Source of the DNA: Bacillota bacterium
Lineage (GTDB): Bacteria > Bacillota > Clostridia > Peptostreptococcales > Anaerovoracaceae
Assembly: GCA_016287035.1 (NCBI GenBank)
Contig: JAEEVI010000161.1
Location: forward strand, 1-5,598
DNA length: 5,598 bases
Reading direction: 5' to 3'
Part shown: positions 1 to 5,009 of the stretch, one piece after another
How positions within the stretch are numbered: the first letter of the stretch is position 1
Layout of the letters: every line of letters starts with the position of its first letter
Position numbers and translations under genes: made by a program
Notes under the pieces: generated by a model
The model's input: the letters and a program-made list of their open reading frames with translations, nothing else
Database searches by the model: none
What the model was told of the DNA's origin: nothing

Positions 1-1
1 A

Positions 2-256
2 ATGACAAACAGGGAAAAGCACGAGCAATGCGTCCGCGAGATAAAGGGGACCCTGGCAGTCACAGCGCTGTGCTGCGCGTGGCATGTGGGAACCGCCTTT
101 ATCCTCAACGGCACGGGTATGAGGTTCCTCGGGATGCCGGCCTGGTTCTCCGTCTCCGTGGGCGGGACCATAATACTGGCGATCGCGGGAGTCCGCTGGC
201 TCCTCAAGCACGTATTCGTCGATTTCGAATACGACGAAGAAGAGGAGGCGAAGTAG
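2..256 (+). CDS. yhdT: YhdT-family (DUF997) small membrane protein, probable partner of PanF
   Basis: This 84-residue protein has two predicted membrane segments, about residues 16-36 and 47-68. A soluble, charged N-terminus precedes them and a very acidic tail (DEEEEAK) follows. Between the helices it carries GMPAWF, which resembles the G-[FL]-P-x-WF segment of the DUF997/YhdT family, and the tail after the second helix resembles the acidic end of E. coli YhdT. In E. coli and many other bacteria yhdT lies directly upstream of panF, exactly as here, where the symporter starts one base after this stop codon. Family members are usually described as small subunits or accessory proteins of sodium/pantothenate symport, but their biochemical role is not established. 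The ATG at position 2 fits the family N-terminus, so the gene looks complete, although its ribosome binding site and promoter lie outside the window. A longer upstream start cannot be excluded. Confidence 0.85.
   Translation: MTNREKHEQCVREIKGTLAVTALCCAWHVGTAFILNGTGMRFLGMPAWFSVSVGGTIILAIAGVRWLLKHVFVDFEYDEEEEAK
241..248 (+). promoter_or_regulatory. Shine-Dalgarno of panF embedded in the end of yhdT
   Basis: AGAGGAGG lies 9 nt before the panF ATG and is read as Glu codons in the tail of the upstream small membrane protein. The upstream stop and the downstream ATG are separated by one base. Ribosomes finishing the first gene would therefore uncover or occupy this site, which suggests translational coupling. 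The coupling is inferred from spacing only. Confidence 0.75.
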
Positions 257-257
257 G

Positions 258-1745
258 ATGACAAGGAACCAGATCATACTGCTCGTCATTTTGATCGCTT
301 ATCTTCTCGTGAACGCGGCCGCGGGCATAGTGTTCAGCAGGAAGCGCAACGCCGGCAGCACGCTCGGCGCTGAAAAGACGTATTTCATAGGCGGCCGCAA
401 CATGACCGGACTCATCCTCGCGATGACGACGATGGCCACCTATACCTCAGTAAGCTCGTTCATATCCGGCCCCGGCGCCGCGGGAATGACGTACGGCTAC
501 GCCCAGGCCTGGGTCGCCGCCGTCCAGATCCCTGTCACGTTCCTCGTGCTCGGCGTCCTCGGAAACAAGCTCGCGCTCGTGTCCAGGCGCACAGGCGCGG
601 TCACCGTCGTCGGCTATCTCAAGGCGCGCTACGAGAGCGACGTGCTCGTCATAGCGGTCAGCCTGCTCATGGTCGCCTTCTTTATCGCGCAGATGATCTC
701 GCAGTTCACCGGCGGAGCGACGCTAATCCAGTCCATCACCGGCATCGGCTACACAAAGGCCCTGCTGATATTCGCGCTCGTCGTCGTCGCGTACACCGCG
801 TTCGGCGGCTTTACGGCAGTCGCGATAACCGACACGCTGCAGGGGATCATAATGGCCGCGGGCACTTTCCTGTTCCTGTTCTTCGTGCTGCGTGCCGGCG
901 GCGGCATATCCGGCATAGACGCGGGGCTCGCGAAGAATCTGCCCGGCGTCTACGACGACCTCTTCTCGAAATACGCGCCCGGCTCGCTGCTCTCGTTCTG
1001 GATCCTCGTCGGCTTCGGAACGCTGGGACTGCCGCAGACCGCGACGCGCGCGATGGGCTTCAAGGACACGAAGAGCCTGCACAGCGCGATGTGGATCGGC
1101 GTCATCACCTGCTCGTTCGTCATCGTCGGAATGCACCTCGCCGGAACGTGGGCCGGCGCCCTCGTCGACAGCGCGGACCTTCCGACGTCCGATTACTTCA
1201 TACCCTATATCGTCCAGCAGATAATGCCCGTCGGTCTCGCGGGGATATTCCTCGCCGCGCCCATGGCCGCGGTCATGTCCACGGCCGACTCGCTGCTCAT
1301 ACTCGCGTCCGCCGCGATCGTGCGCGATCTGTGGAAGACGTACTACGTCAAGGACGATCCCGCGAAGCTCGAAAAGTACAACAGGAGCATATCGAAGGCC
1401 GGCGTCGCCGTCACGTTCGTGCTCGGCGTGGTCGTCGTCCTCCTGACGCTCGATCCTCCGAACATCATATTCTTCCTGAATCTGTTCGCGATGGGCGGGC
1501 TCGAGTGCAGCTTCTTCTGGCCGCTCGTCGGGGGCCTGTTCTGGAGGAAGGGCACGAGGCAGGCAGCCGTCGCCTCGAGCGTCGGCGCAGCGGCGGTCTA
1601 CGTGTTCTGCTATTACAACGTAAAGGTCTGGGGCATCAACGCGGTCGTATGGGGCCTGCTCGCGGGCGCTGTGCTGTACTTCGCCGTCGGAGCCCTCACC
1701 GGGAAGGACGGCCCTTCCGAGGAGATCCTGAGAAAGTGCTTCTAG
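258..1745 (+). CDS. panF: Sodium/pantothenate symporter (SSS family)
   Basis: This 495-residue polytopic membrane protein is close in length to E. coli PanF (483 residues). It belongs to the solute:sodium symporter family, which drives uptake with the sodium gradient through a LeuT-like inverted-repeat core. Visible landmarks are an N-terminal helix (residues 5-25), YFIGGRNMTG at 42-51, the unwound-helix region around SSFISGPGAAGM at 66-77, the family signature AYTAFGGFTAVAITDTLQG at 178-196, GFGTLGLPQTATR at 252-264, and APMAAVMSTADSLL at 334-347. In the last, Ser341-Thr342 sit where PutP and vSGLT place hydroxyl ligands of the sodium ion. The adjacent DUF997 gene, the classic panF partner, argues for pantothenate over proline, sugar or other SSS substrates. 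Substrate assignment still rests on context and resemblance rather than a specific binding motif. The gene starts one base after yhdT and is preceded by AGAGGAGG. No terminator is visible after the TAG. Confidence 0.88.
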   Translation: MTRNQIILLVILIAYLLVNAAAGIVFSRKRNAGSTLGAEKTYFIGGRNMTGLILAMTTMATYTSVSSFISGPGAAGMTYGYAQAWVAAVQIPVTFLVLGVLGNKLALVSRRTGAVTVVGYLKARYESDVLVIAVSLLMVAFFIAQMISQFTGGATLIQSITGIGYTKALLIFALVVVAYTAFGGFTAVAITDTLQGIIMAAGTFLFLFFVLRAGGGISGIDAGLAKNLPGVYDDLFSKYAPGSLLSFWILVGFGTLGLPQTATRAMGFKDTKSLHSAMWIGVITCSFVIVGMHLAGTWAGALVDSADLPTSDYFIPYIVQQIMPVGLAGIFLAAPMAAVMSTADSLLILASAAIVRDLWKTYYVKDDPAKLEKYNRSISKAGVAVTFVLGVVVVLLTLDPPNIIFFLNLFAMGGLECSFFWPLVGGLFWRKGTRQAAVASSVGAAAVYVFCYYNVKVWGINAVVWGLLAGAVLYFAVGALTGKDGPSEEILRKCF

Positions 1746-1792
1746 GCGGGTCTTTCATGACCGCTCGGAACGGCATAAAGAACGTTAACTTC

Positions 1793-1798
1793 AAGGAG
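1793..1798 (+). promoter_or_regulatory. Ribosome binding site that fixes the lipoprotein start
   Basis: AAGGAG stands 9 nt before the ATG at 1808, which opens a textbook lipoprotein signal peptide (MKKFAAVV...). The same frame is open far upstream, and an in-frame ATG at 1757 would add 17 residues. That start has no comparable Shine-Dalgarno sequence and would push the signal peptide inside the protein, so 1808 is preferred. Confidence 0.85.
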
Positions 1799-1807
1799 TT
1801 GGCAGCC

Positions 1808-3667
1808 ATGAAAAAATTTGCAGCAGTTGTCCTTTGCGTCTTAATGCTCGCGGGCCTCGCGGCGTGCGGAGGGAGCGCGGCTCAGGCGCCTGTGCCCGCG
1901 CAGCCGGCTGCGCCGGCGGCGTCCGCGGCACCGTCTCAGCCGGAGGCTGAGCCTCCCGCTGAGCCTCCCGCGAAGCCCGCACCCGACCTAACTGCCGCGG
2001 AAGGGATCCTCGAATTCCTCGCCGGAGAGTGGCGCTTCGCGGACAAGGCTTGGGGCGGCGACTACGCGACGCTCTCGATAGAGCCGGACGGCGCGTGCGT
2101 CTACACGAGGCTGTCCGACGGCGCTCAGGCGAAGGGGACCTTCTCTCTCGACCGCATGTACGCGAAAGAGGCAAAGGGAGAGGCGCCCGACTTCTTCATG
2201 ATAAACTTCACCGAGATCGACAGAGCCTTCAGGGACGACCTTCCCTGGATGAGCTACGCGCTGGAGATCGGTCAGGCCGATACGAGCGGAACGTACTATT
2301 TCACGAGCTTCGGCGGAGAGGACTATCTCTTCCTGCGCGAGGTGGGGAACGGCACGAGCTTCGTCGCGGACGCGATCTTCGCGCAGGCTCCATCGCCGGC
2401 CGTCTATCCGGATTTCGAGGGGCTCGAATGGGTCCTTCACCGCGGCACGGACGCGAATATTTCGACGCTGCCGCAGACGAACGACGAATTCTACGCCTGG
2501 GTCTGGAAGGCAGACGACGATGGCTCGGTGTGGCTGCAGAAGATGGAAGAGTCCTCGTGGGAGGCTTATACGGAGTACACCGACCGGCACTATCTCTGCG
2601 CGAGGTTTACGGCGGACGATCTGCTGTCCGCGAAATACGAGCCCTTCGAACTCGACACGTCGGCCATCCTCTCGCAGGACAAGCTCTCAAGAGAATATCC
2701 GCTGCTCATGGTCCGCGCGAAGACGGACTCTCAGGGGCGCCTCTCCGGGATGACGCAGGTCGACGGCGCCGAGTACGGCCTCTTCGATCTCGGAGCCCTT
2801 CCGGCGGAGACCGGAGTCGACGGAACGACGTTCATATACAACAACTCGCGGTTCGACGTCCATGAGAACGAGATCGGCATATCGAACGCCCTCCTGGGCT
2901 GCGTCGGCGCGGGCGACTGGATCGTCGTCGAGGGCCACGTAAATCCGAACGTCAGCGAGTATCTGTTCTTCAGCAAGGGCGCGTACGATTTCGTGTACAC
3001 GATCTACGGGACGGACCTCATATGGCAGGGCGACGATCTCTCGTCGGCGATATATCTGAGCGGCAACGAAGTCCGCACGTTCTGGGGCGACTACATCGGC
3101 ACGTTCGAAGGCGGGACGGCGCTCGACCTCGCGTTCGGTGACGGCACCGCCGTCGTGAGCGGCGAGAGCGAGGCGGGAGATCCCGTCACGCAGGAGTTCG
3201 AGCTCCCGAGGGAGCATGACGAGGCGCTCTTCGCCTACGGCACGTACCTGCTGCATCCGTGCGCGAGCAATTGGAGAGCGTTTAAGGAAAAGGTCCCCGC
3301 GGACGCGGTCGCGATGATCGCCGTGAATTCGCCGGAGTACATAAAGACGCGCGTCTTCGACGAGCTCACGATAGACGAGGGCGCTTACGATACGGTGATC
3401 ATCGCCGCGCTGCGCGACGGCACGACGGCGAGGCTGGACGAGGTCGAATACGTCCTCACGGATAACAGCTGGCGCACGTTCTCGAAGGGCAGCGAGCTGC
3501 TCATAGACGCCGGGGAGAGCCTGGAGTTCTCGATGAACGTTCCCGAGGGCATCCCGACGCGCGCGTTCACGGTCGCCGCGGACAACCTGTCCGCGTTCTG
3601 GCCGGTCGCTCCGATCTCGGGCGAAGTGCCTGTCCACAGCTGCTTCCTCTTCGACGGGGAGAACTGA
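1808..3667 (+). CDS. Predicted secreted lipoprotein of unknown function, Pro/Ala linker and beta-rich ectodomain
   Basis: This 619-residue protein begins with a lipoprotein signal: charged MKK, a hydrophobic core to about residue 17, and the lipobox LAAC with Cys20 as the lipidation site. Signal peptidase II would cleave before Cys20 and anchor the protein to the outer face of the membrane. Residues 21-60 form a low-complexity linker rich in Pro, Ala and Glu, including AEPPAEPP. The rest (about 65-619) is acidic, rich in Tyr, Trp, Phe and Gly, and looks like mostly beta structure. The first block (about 68-190) begins with FLAGEW and continues with DYATLSIEPDG and KGTFSL, a layout resembling lipocalin-like or META-type barrel domains; this is inference. 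Later blocks contain VVEGHVNPN (373-381) and FFSKGAYDFVYTIYGTDLIW (387-406). I recognise no catalytic motif. The gene lies 62 nt after panF with no visible terminator or convincing promoter between, so it may be cotranscribed, though nothing ties it to pantothenate. A solute receptor, surface binding protein or stress-related envelope protein are all possible. Confidence 0.85.
   Translation: MKKFAAVVLCVLMLAGLAACGGSAAQAPVPAQPAAPAASAAPSQPEAEPPAEPPAKPAPDLTAAEGILEFLAGEWRFADKAWGGDYATLSIEPDGACVYTRLSDGAQAKGTFSLDRMYAKEAKGEAPDFFMINFTEIDRAFRDDLPWMSYALEIGQADTSGTYYFTSFGGEDYLFLREVGNGTSFVADAIFAQAPSPAVYPDFEGLEWVLHRGTDANISTLPQTNDEFYAWVWKADDDGSVWLQKMEESSWEAYTEYTDRHYLCARFTADDLLSAKYEPFELDTSAILSQDKLSREYPLLMVRAKTDSQGRLSGMTQVDGAEYGLFDLGALPAETGVDGTTFIYNNSRFDVHENEIGISNALLGCVGAGDWIVVEGHVNPNVSEYLFFSKGAYDFVYTIYGTDLIWQGDDLSSAIYLSGNEVRTFWGDYIGTFEGGTALDLAFGDGTAVVSGESEAGDPVTQEFELPREHDEALFAYGTYLLHPCASNWRAFKEKVPADAVAMIAVNSPEYIKTRVFDELTIDEGAYDTVIIAALRDGTTARLDEVEYVLTDNSWRTFSKGSELLIDAGESLEFSMNVPEGIPTRAFTVAADNLSAFWPVAPISGEVPVHSCFLFDGEN
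1946..1969 (+). repeat. Two-copy 12-bp tandem repeat in the lipoprotein linker
   Basis: GCTGAGCCTCCC occurs twice head to tail and is in frame, encoding AEPP-AEPP. A diverged third unit (GCGAAGCCC) follows, giving AKP. Such perfect in-frame repeats in a Pro-rich spacer can expand or contract by slippage and so change linker length without disturbing the domains on either side. Confidence 0.8.
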
Positions 3668-3698
3668 GCAGCCGACGCGGATATTCGTCAAATTCCCC

Positions 3699-3727
3699 TT
3701 GCTTTTTGCGGCAAAGGACTTTATACT
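3699..3727 (+). promoter_or_regulatory. Sigma-A-type promoter of the rpsF-ssb-rpsR operon
   Basis: The -35 element TTGCTT (3699-3704) and the -10 element TATACT (3722-3727) are separated by 17 nt, the optimal distance. Transcription would begin near 3734, giving a leader of about 74 nt before rpsF. The region is distinctly richer in A and T than the flanking genes. The spacer contains the short palindrome TTTGC-G-GCAAA (3705-3715), which could be a protein-binding site. The assignment is based on consensus match and position. Confidence 0.75.
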
Positions 3728-3736
3728 GTTTAGGCA

Positions 3737-3800
3737 TCCGTCTCGGACGGACGCTCTCTGCTGCGGGAGAAACGCAGCCACTTTAAGACCATAGGGAGGT
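3737..3800 (+). promoter_or_regulatory. Structured rpsF leader with possible Shine-Dalgarno sequestration
   Basis: Three complementary segments are visible. A perfect 6-bp hairpin TCCGTC-TCG-GACGGA spans 3737-3751. A perfect 6-bp hairpin GCTGCG/CGCAGC with loop GGAGAAA spans 3760-3778. Directly before it, CTCTCT (3754-3759) can pair with AGGGAG (3793-3798) of the rpsF ribosome binding site, with one G-U pair. An alternative pairing of TCTCT (3755-3759) with GGAGA (3766-3770) would break both the second hairpin and the sequestering helix, so two exclusive states are conceivable. In other bacteria the S6:S18 complex represses this operon by binding an rpsF leader hairpin with an unpaired CCG; I cannot confirm that exact motif here. 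Pairing was done by hand without energy calculation. Confidence 0.45.
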
Positions 3801-3807
3801 TAGAAAA

Positions 3808-4095
3808 ATGAACAAGTACGAATTGCTGTTTGTTATCGACCCTGCTCTGGAAGACGACAAGAAGGAAGCTGTCATCGAGACCGTCAAGGGTATCATCGCG
3901 GCTGAAGGCGAAGTCGTCGACACAGACATCTGGGGACTCAGAAAGCTGGCTTATCCGATCCAGAAGAAGACCGAGGGCTACTACGTCGTCATGCACTTCA
4001 ACGCGGCGCCGACTCTTCCGAAGGAACTGGACAGAAGGCTCAGGATATCCGATAACTGCATGAGACACATCATCGTCAATCTCGACGAGAAGTAG
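3808..4095 (+). CDS. rpsF: 30S ribosomal protein S6
   Basis: This 95-residue protein matches bacterial S6 over its full length. It opens with MNKYELLFVIDPAL and carries the family hallmarks WGLRKLAYPI (residues 42-51) and EGYYVVMHF (56-64), followed by the helix containing LPKELDRRLRISD. S6 has a ferredoxin-like alpha/beta fold and binds 16S rRNA in the platform of the small subunit as a heterodimer with S18, which is encoded two genes downstream. The ATG is preceded by GGGAGGT at 3794-3800 with a 7-nt gap. The protein lacks the acidic C-terminal extension that is modified by RimK in E. coli. Only one of nine Ile codons is ATA, a codon used freely in the upstream genes, as expected for high expression. 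The start matches the universal N-terminus and is secure. Confidence 0.97.
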   Translation: MNKYELLFVIDPALEDDKKEAVIETVKGIIAAEGEVVDTDIWGLRKLAYPIQKKTEGYYVVMHFNAAPTLPKELDRRLRISDNCMRHIIVNLDEK

Positions 4096-4100
4096 AGGAG
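4094..4100 (+). promoter_or_regulatory. ssb ribosome binding site overlapping the rpsF stop codon
   Basis: AGAGGAG begins inside the TAG stop of rpsF and ends 9 nt before the ssb ATG. A ribosome terminating on rpsF would sit on this site, which favours reinitiation and coupled synthesis of S6 and the single-stranded DNA-binding protein. Confidence 0.7.
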
Positions 4101-4109
4101 CGCGGCGGA

Positions 4110-4583
4110 ATGAACTCGGTATCTTTGATAGGAAGACTTACGAGAGACCCGGACATCCGTTACGCTGCGGAGACCCAGCGCCCCGTGGCGCGTTTCGCGA
4201 TCGCCATCGACAGAGGCAAGGACCGGAACGGCAACGACCTGGGTACAGATTTCCCGACGATAGTATGCTTCGGCAAGCAGGCCGAGCTCGTGGAGCGGTA
4301 CATGAAGAAGGGCCGCCTCGTAGGCATACAGGGAAGGATCCAGACTGGAAAATACGAAAAGAACGGCCAGACGATCTACACTGTAGATGTTCTCGCAGAC
4401 CGTGTGGAATTCCTGGACAGGGGTGACAGGTCCGAAAACGGCGAAGGCGGATTCGCGCCGCGCGCGGCCCAGGGCGGCTACGGCGCGCAGCAGGATCCGG
4501 GCTACGGCGGCAGCCGCGGCGCTTCCGGCGGAGAGATCCCCGGAGGCTTCACACAGCTTACGGACGACGACATCCCGTTCTGA
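4110..4583 (+). CDS. ssb: Single-stranded DNA-binding protein
   Basis: This 157-residue protein is a typical bacterial SSB, which coats single-stranded DNA as a tetramer during replication, recombination and repair. The OB fold covers about residues 1-104, starting MNSVSLIGRLTRDPDIRY and including VARFAIAIDR (26-35), FGKQAELVERYMKKG (54-68), GRIQTGKYEKNGQTIYTVDV (75-94) and RVEFLD (98-103). Phe48 appears to stand where E. coli SSB has the DNA-stacking Trp54. A flexible Gly-rich linker (about 105-147) leads to the acidic tip DDDIPF (152-157), the conserved docking peptide for partner proteins such as RecO, RecQ, PriA and exonuclease I. The gene sits between rpsF and rpsR, the standard Bacillota arrangement, which marks it as the replicative SSB rather than a phage or plasmid copy. 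Confidence 0.97.
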   Translation: MNSVSLIGRLTRDPDIRYAAETQRPVARFAIAIDRGKDRNGNDLGTDFPTIVCFGKQAELVERYMKKGRLVGIQGRIQTGKYEKNGQTIYTVDVLADRVEFLDRGDRSENGEGGFAPRAAQGGYGAQQDPGYGGSRGASGGEIPGGFTQLTDDDIPF

Positions 4584-4608
4584 TCTGAGAATTAGGAGGA
4601 ATCTTATA

Positions 4609-4854
4609 ATGGAAAGAGATAACAACAGAAAAGGCTTCGGCGGCATGCACAGGAAGAAGGTCTGCCAGTTCTGCGCAGATCACGTCGAGCGCATAGACTA
4701 CAAGGACGCTGAGACTCTCAAGAAGTTCATCACCGAGAGGGGCAAGATCCTTCCCAGAAGGATCACCGGCACCTGCACGATGCACCAGAGAGAAGTCTCC
4801 AAGGCTATCAAGATGGCAAGGATCGTCGCTATCCTGCCCTTCGACGCGGACTAG
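4609..4854 (+). CDS. rpsR: 30S ribosomal protein S18, zinc-ligand (C+) form
   Basis: This 81-residue protein is S18, the partner of S6 on the platform of the 30S subunit. It shows the invariant IDYKD (residues 29-33), L-x-x-FI-x-ERGKILPRR (37-51), TG-x-C-x-x-HQR (53-61) and a C-terminal helix ending in ARIVAILPF (70-78). Cys19, Cys22, Cys56 and His59 form the CxxC...CxxH set of the zinc-binding C+ version of S18; many bacteria have paralogues lacking these residues. The ATG is preceded by AGGAGGA (4594-4600) with an 8-nt gap. A longer open frame upstream overlaps ssb out of frame and is not coding, because the family start lies at this ATG. It is the last gene of the operon, followed by a strong terminator. 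rplI and dnaB, which follow in some other bacteria, are absent here. Confidence 0.97.
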   Translation: MERDNNRKGFGGMHRKKVCQFCADHVERIDYKDAETLKKFITERGKILPRRITGTCTMHQREVSKAIKMARIVAILPFDAD

Positions 4855-4896
4855 CCGGAGGAGCGGGCGTCAAGCCTGCGGAAACTTAAGACACGG

Positions 4897-4925
4897 AGCC
4901 CGGAAACGCTGTTTCCGGGCTTTTT
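4897..4925 (+). terminator. Intrinsic terminator of the rpsF-ssb-rpsR operon
   Basis: A perfect 11-bp stem is formed by AGCCCGGAAAC (4897-4907) and GTTTCCGGGCT (4911-4921) around the 3-nt loop GCT. It is followed by a T run (TTTTT at 4921-4925, then a second TTTT shortly after). This is a canonical Rho-independent terminator 42 nt after the rpsR stop. Confidence 0.95.
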
Positions 4926-4953
4926 GCTGTTTTCGGCGGGTTCGTGTTATAAT
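4924..4953 (+). promoter_or_regulatory. Extended -10 promoter of the Crp/Fnr gene
   Basis: A perfect TATAAT (4948-4953) is preceded by TG one base upstream (TGTTATAAT from 4945), the extended -10 arrangement. The best -35 is TTGCTG (4924-4929) with an 18-nt spacer. It matches the first half of TTGACA only, which is tolerable with an extended -10. The -35 overlaps the terminator's T run, so the end of one unit and the start of the next share bases. Transcription would start near 4960. Confidence 0.75.
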
Positions 4954-4964
4954 TGGCTGCGGGA

Positions 4965-4984
4965 GCGCCGCGGACGTGCGGCGC
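4965..4984 (+). promoter_or_regulatory. GC-rich inverted repeat in the Crp/Fnr gene leader
   Basis: GCGCCGC (4965-4971) and GCGGCGC (4978-4984) are perfect 7-bp inverted repeats around GGACGT, just downstream of the predicted transcription start. As RNA they make a stable hairpin about 13 nt before the ribosome binding site GGAGGAG (4998-5004). As DNA they could be an operator overlapping the initial transcribed region. There is no T run, so it is not a terminator. Function is unknown. Confidence 0.4.
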
Positions 4985-5009
4985 GCGGCCGCGTACTGGA
5001 GGAGCTGTA

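Noticed and set aside
61..72. Perfect palindrome CACAGCGCTGTG inside yhdT, resembling a regulator half-site pair
   Set aside because: It lies within the codons of the first membrane helix, has no promoter nearby, and a 12-bp palindrome can arise by chance. It does not have the spacing of a CRP site.
1091..1807. Open frame running through the end of panF and joining the lipoprotein gene in frame, giving an apparent 858-residue protein
   Set aside because: The upstream part is Arg-rich out-of-frame translation of panF. The lipoprotein signal peptide and its Shine-Dalgarno set the true start at 1808.
1746..1807. Possible promoter for the lipoprotein gene (CATAAA at 1774-1779)
   Set aside because: The -10 match is weak and no -35 element stands at an acceptable distance.
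1935..1951. Inverted repeat CTCAGCC-GGA-GGCTGAG in the lipoprotein linker
   Set aside because: It is not followed by a T run and lies in low-complexity Pro/Ala/Glu codons, where such symmetry is expected by chance.
2687..3781. Long minus-strand open frame opposite the lipoprotein gene (364 codons)
   Set aside because: It is Arg- and Val-rich with no recognisable domain, mirrors the codon structure of the sense gene, and runs over the rpsF promoter. It is typical of an antisense shadow in GC-rich DNA.
4857..4863. Shine-Dalgarno-like GGAGGAG just after the rpsR stop, suggesting a further gene
   Set aside because: No ATG, GTG or TTG follows at a usable distance, and the operon terminator begins 34 nt later. 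At most it is a remnant of a lost downstream gene.
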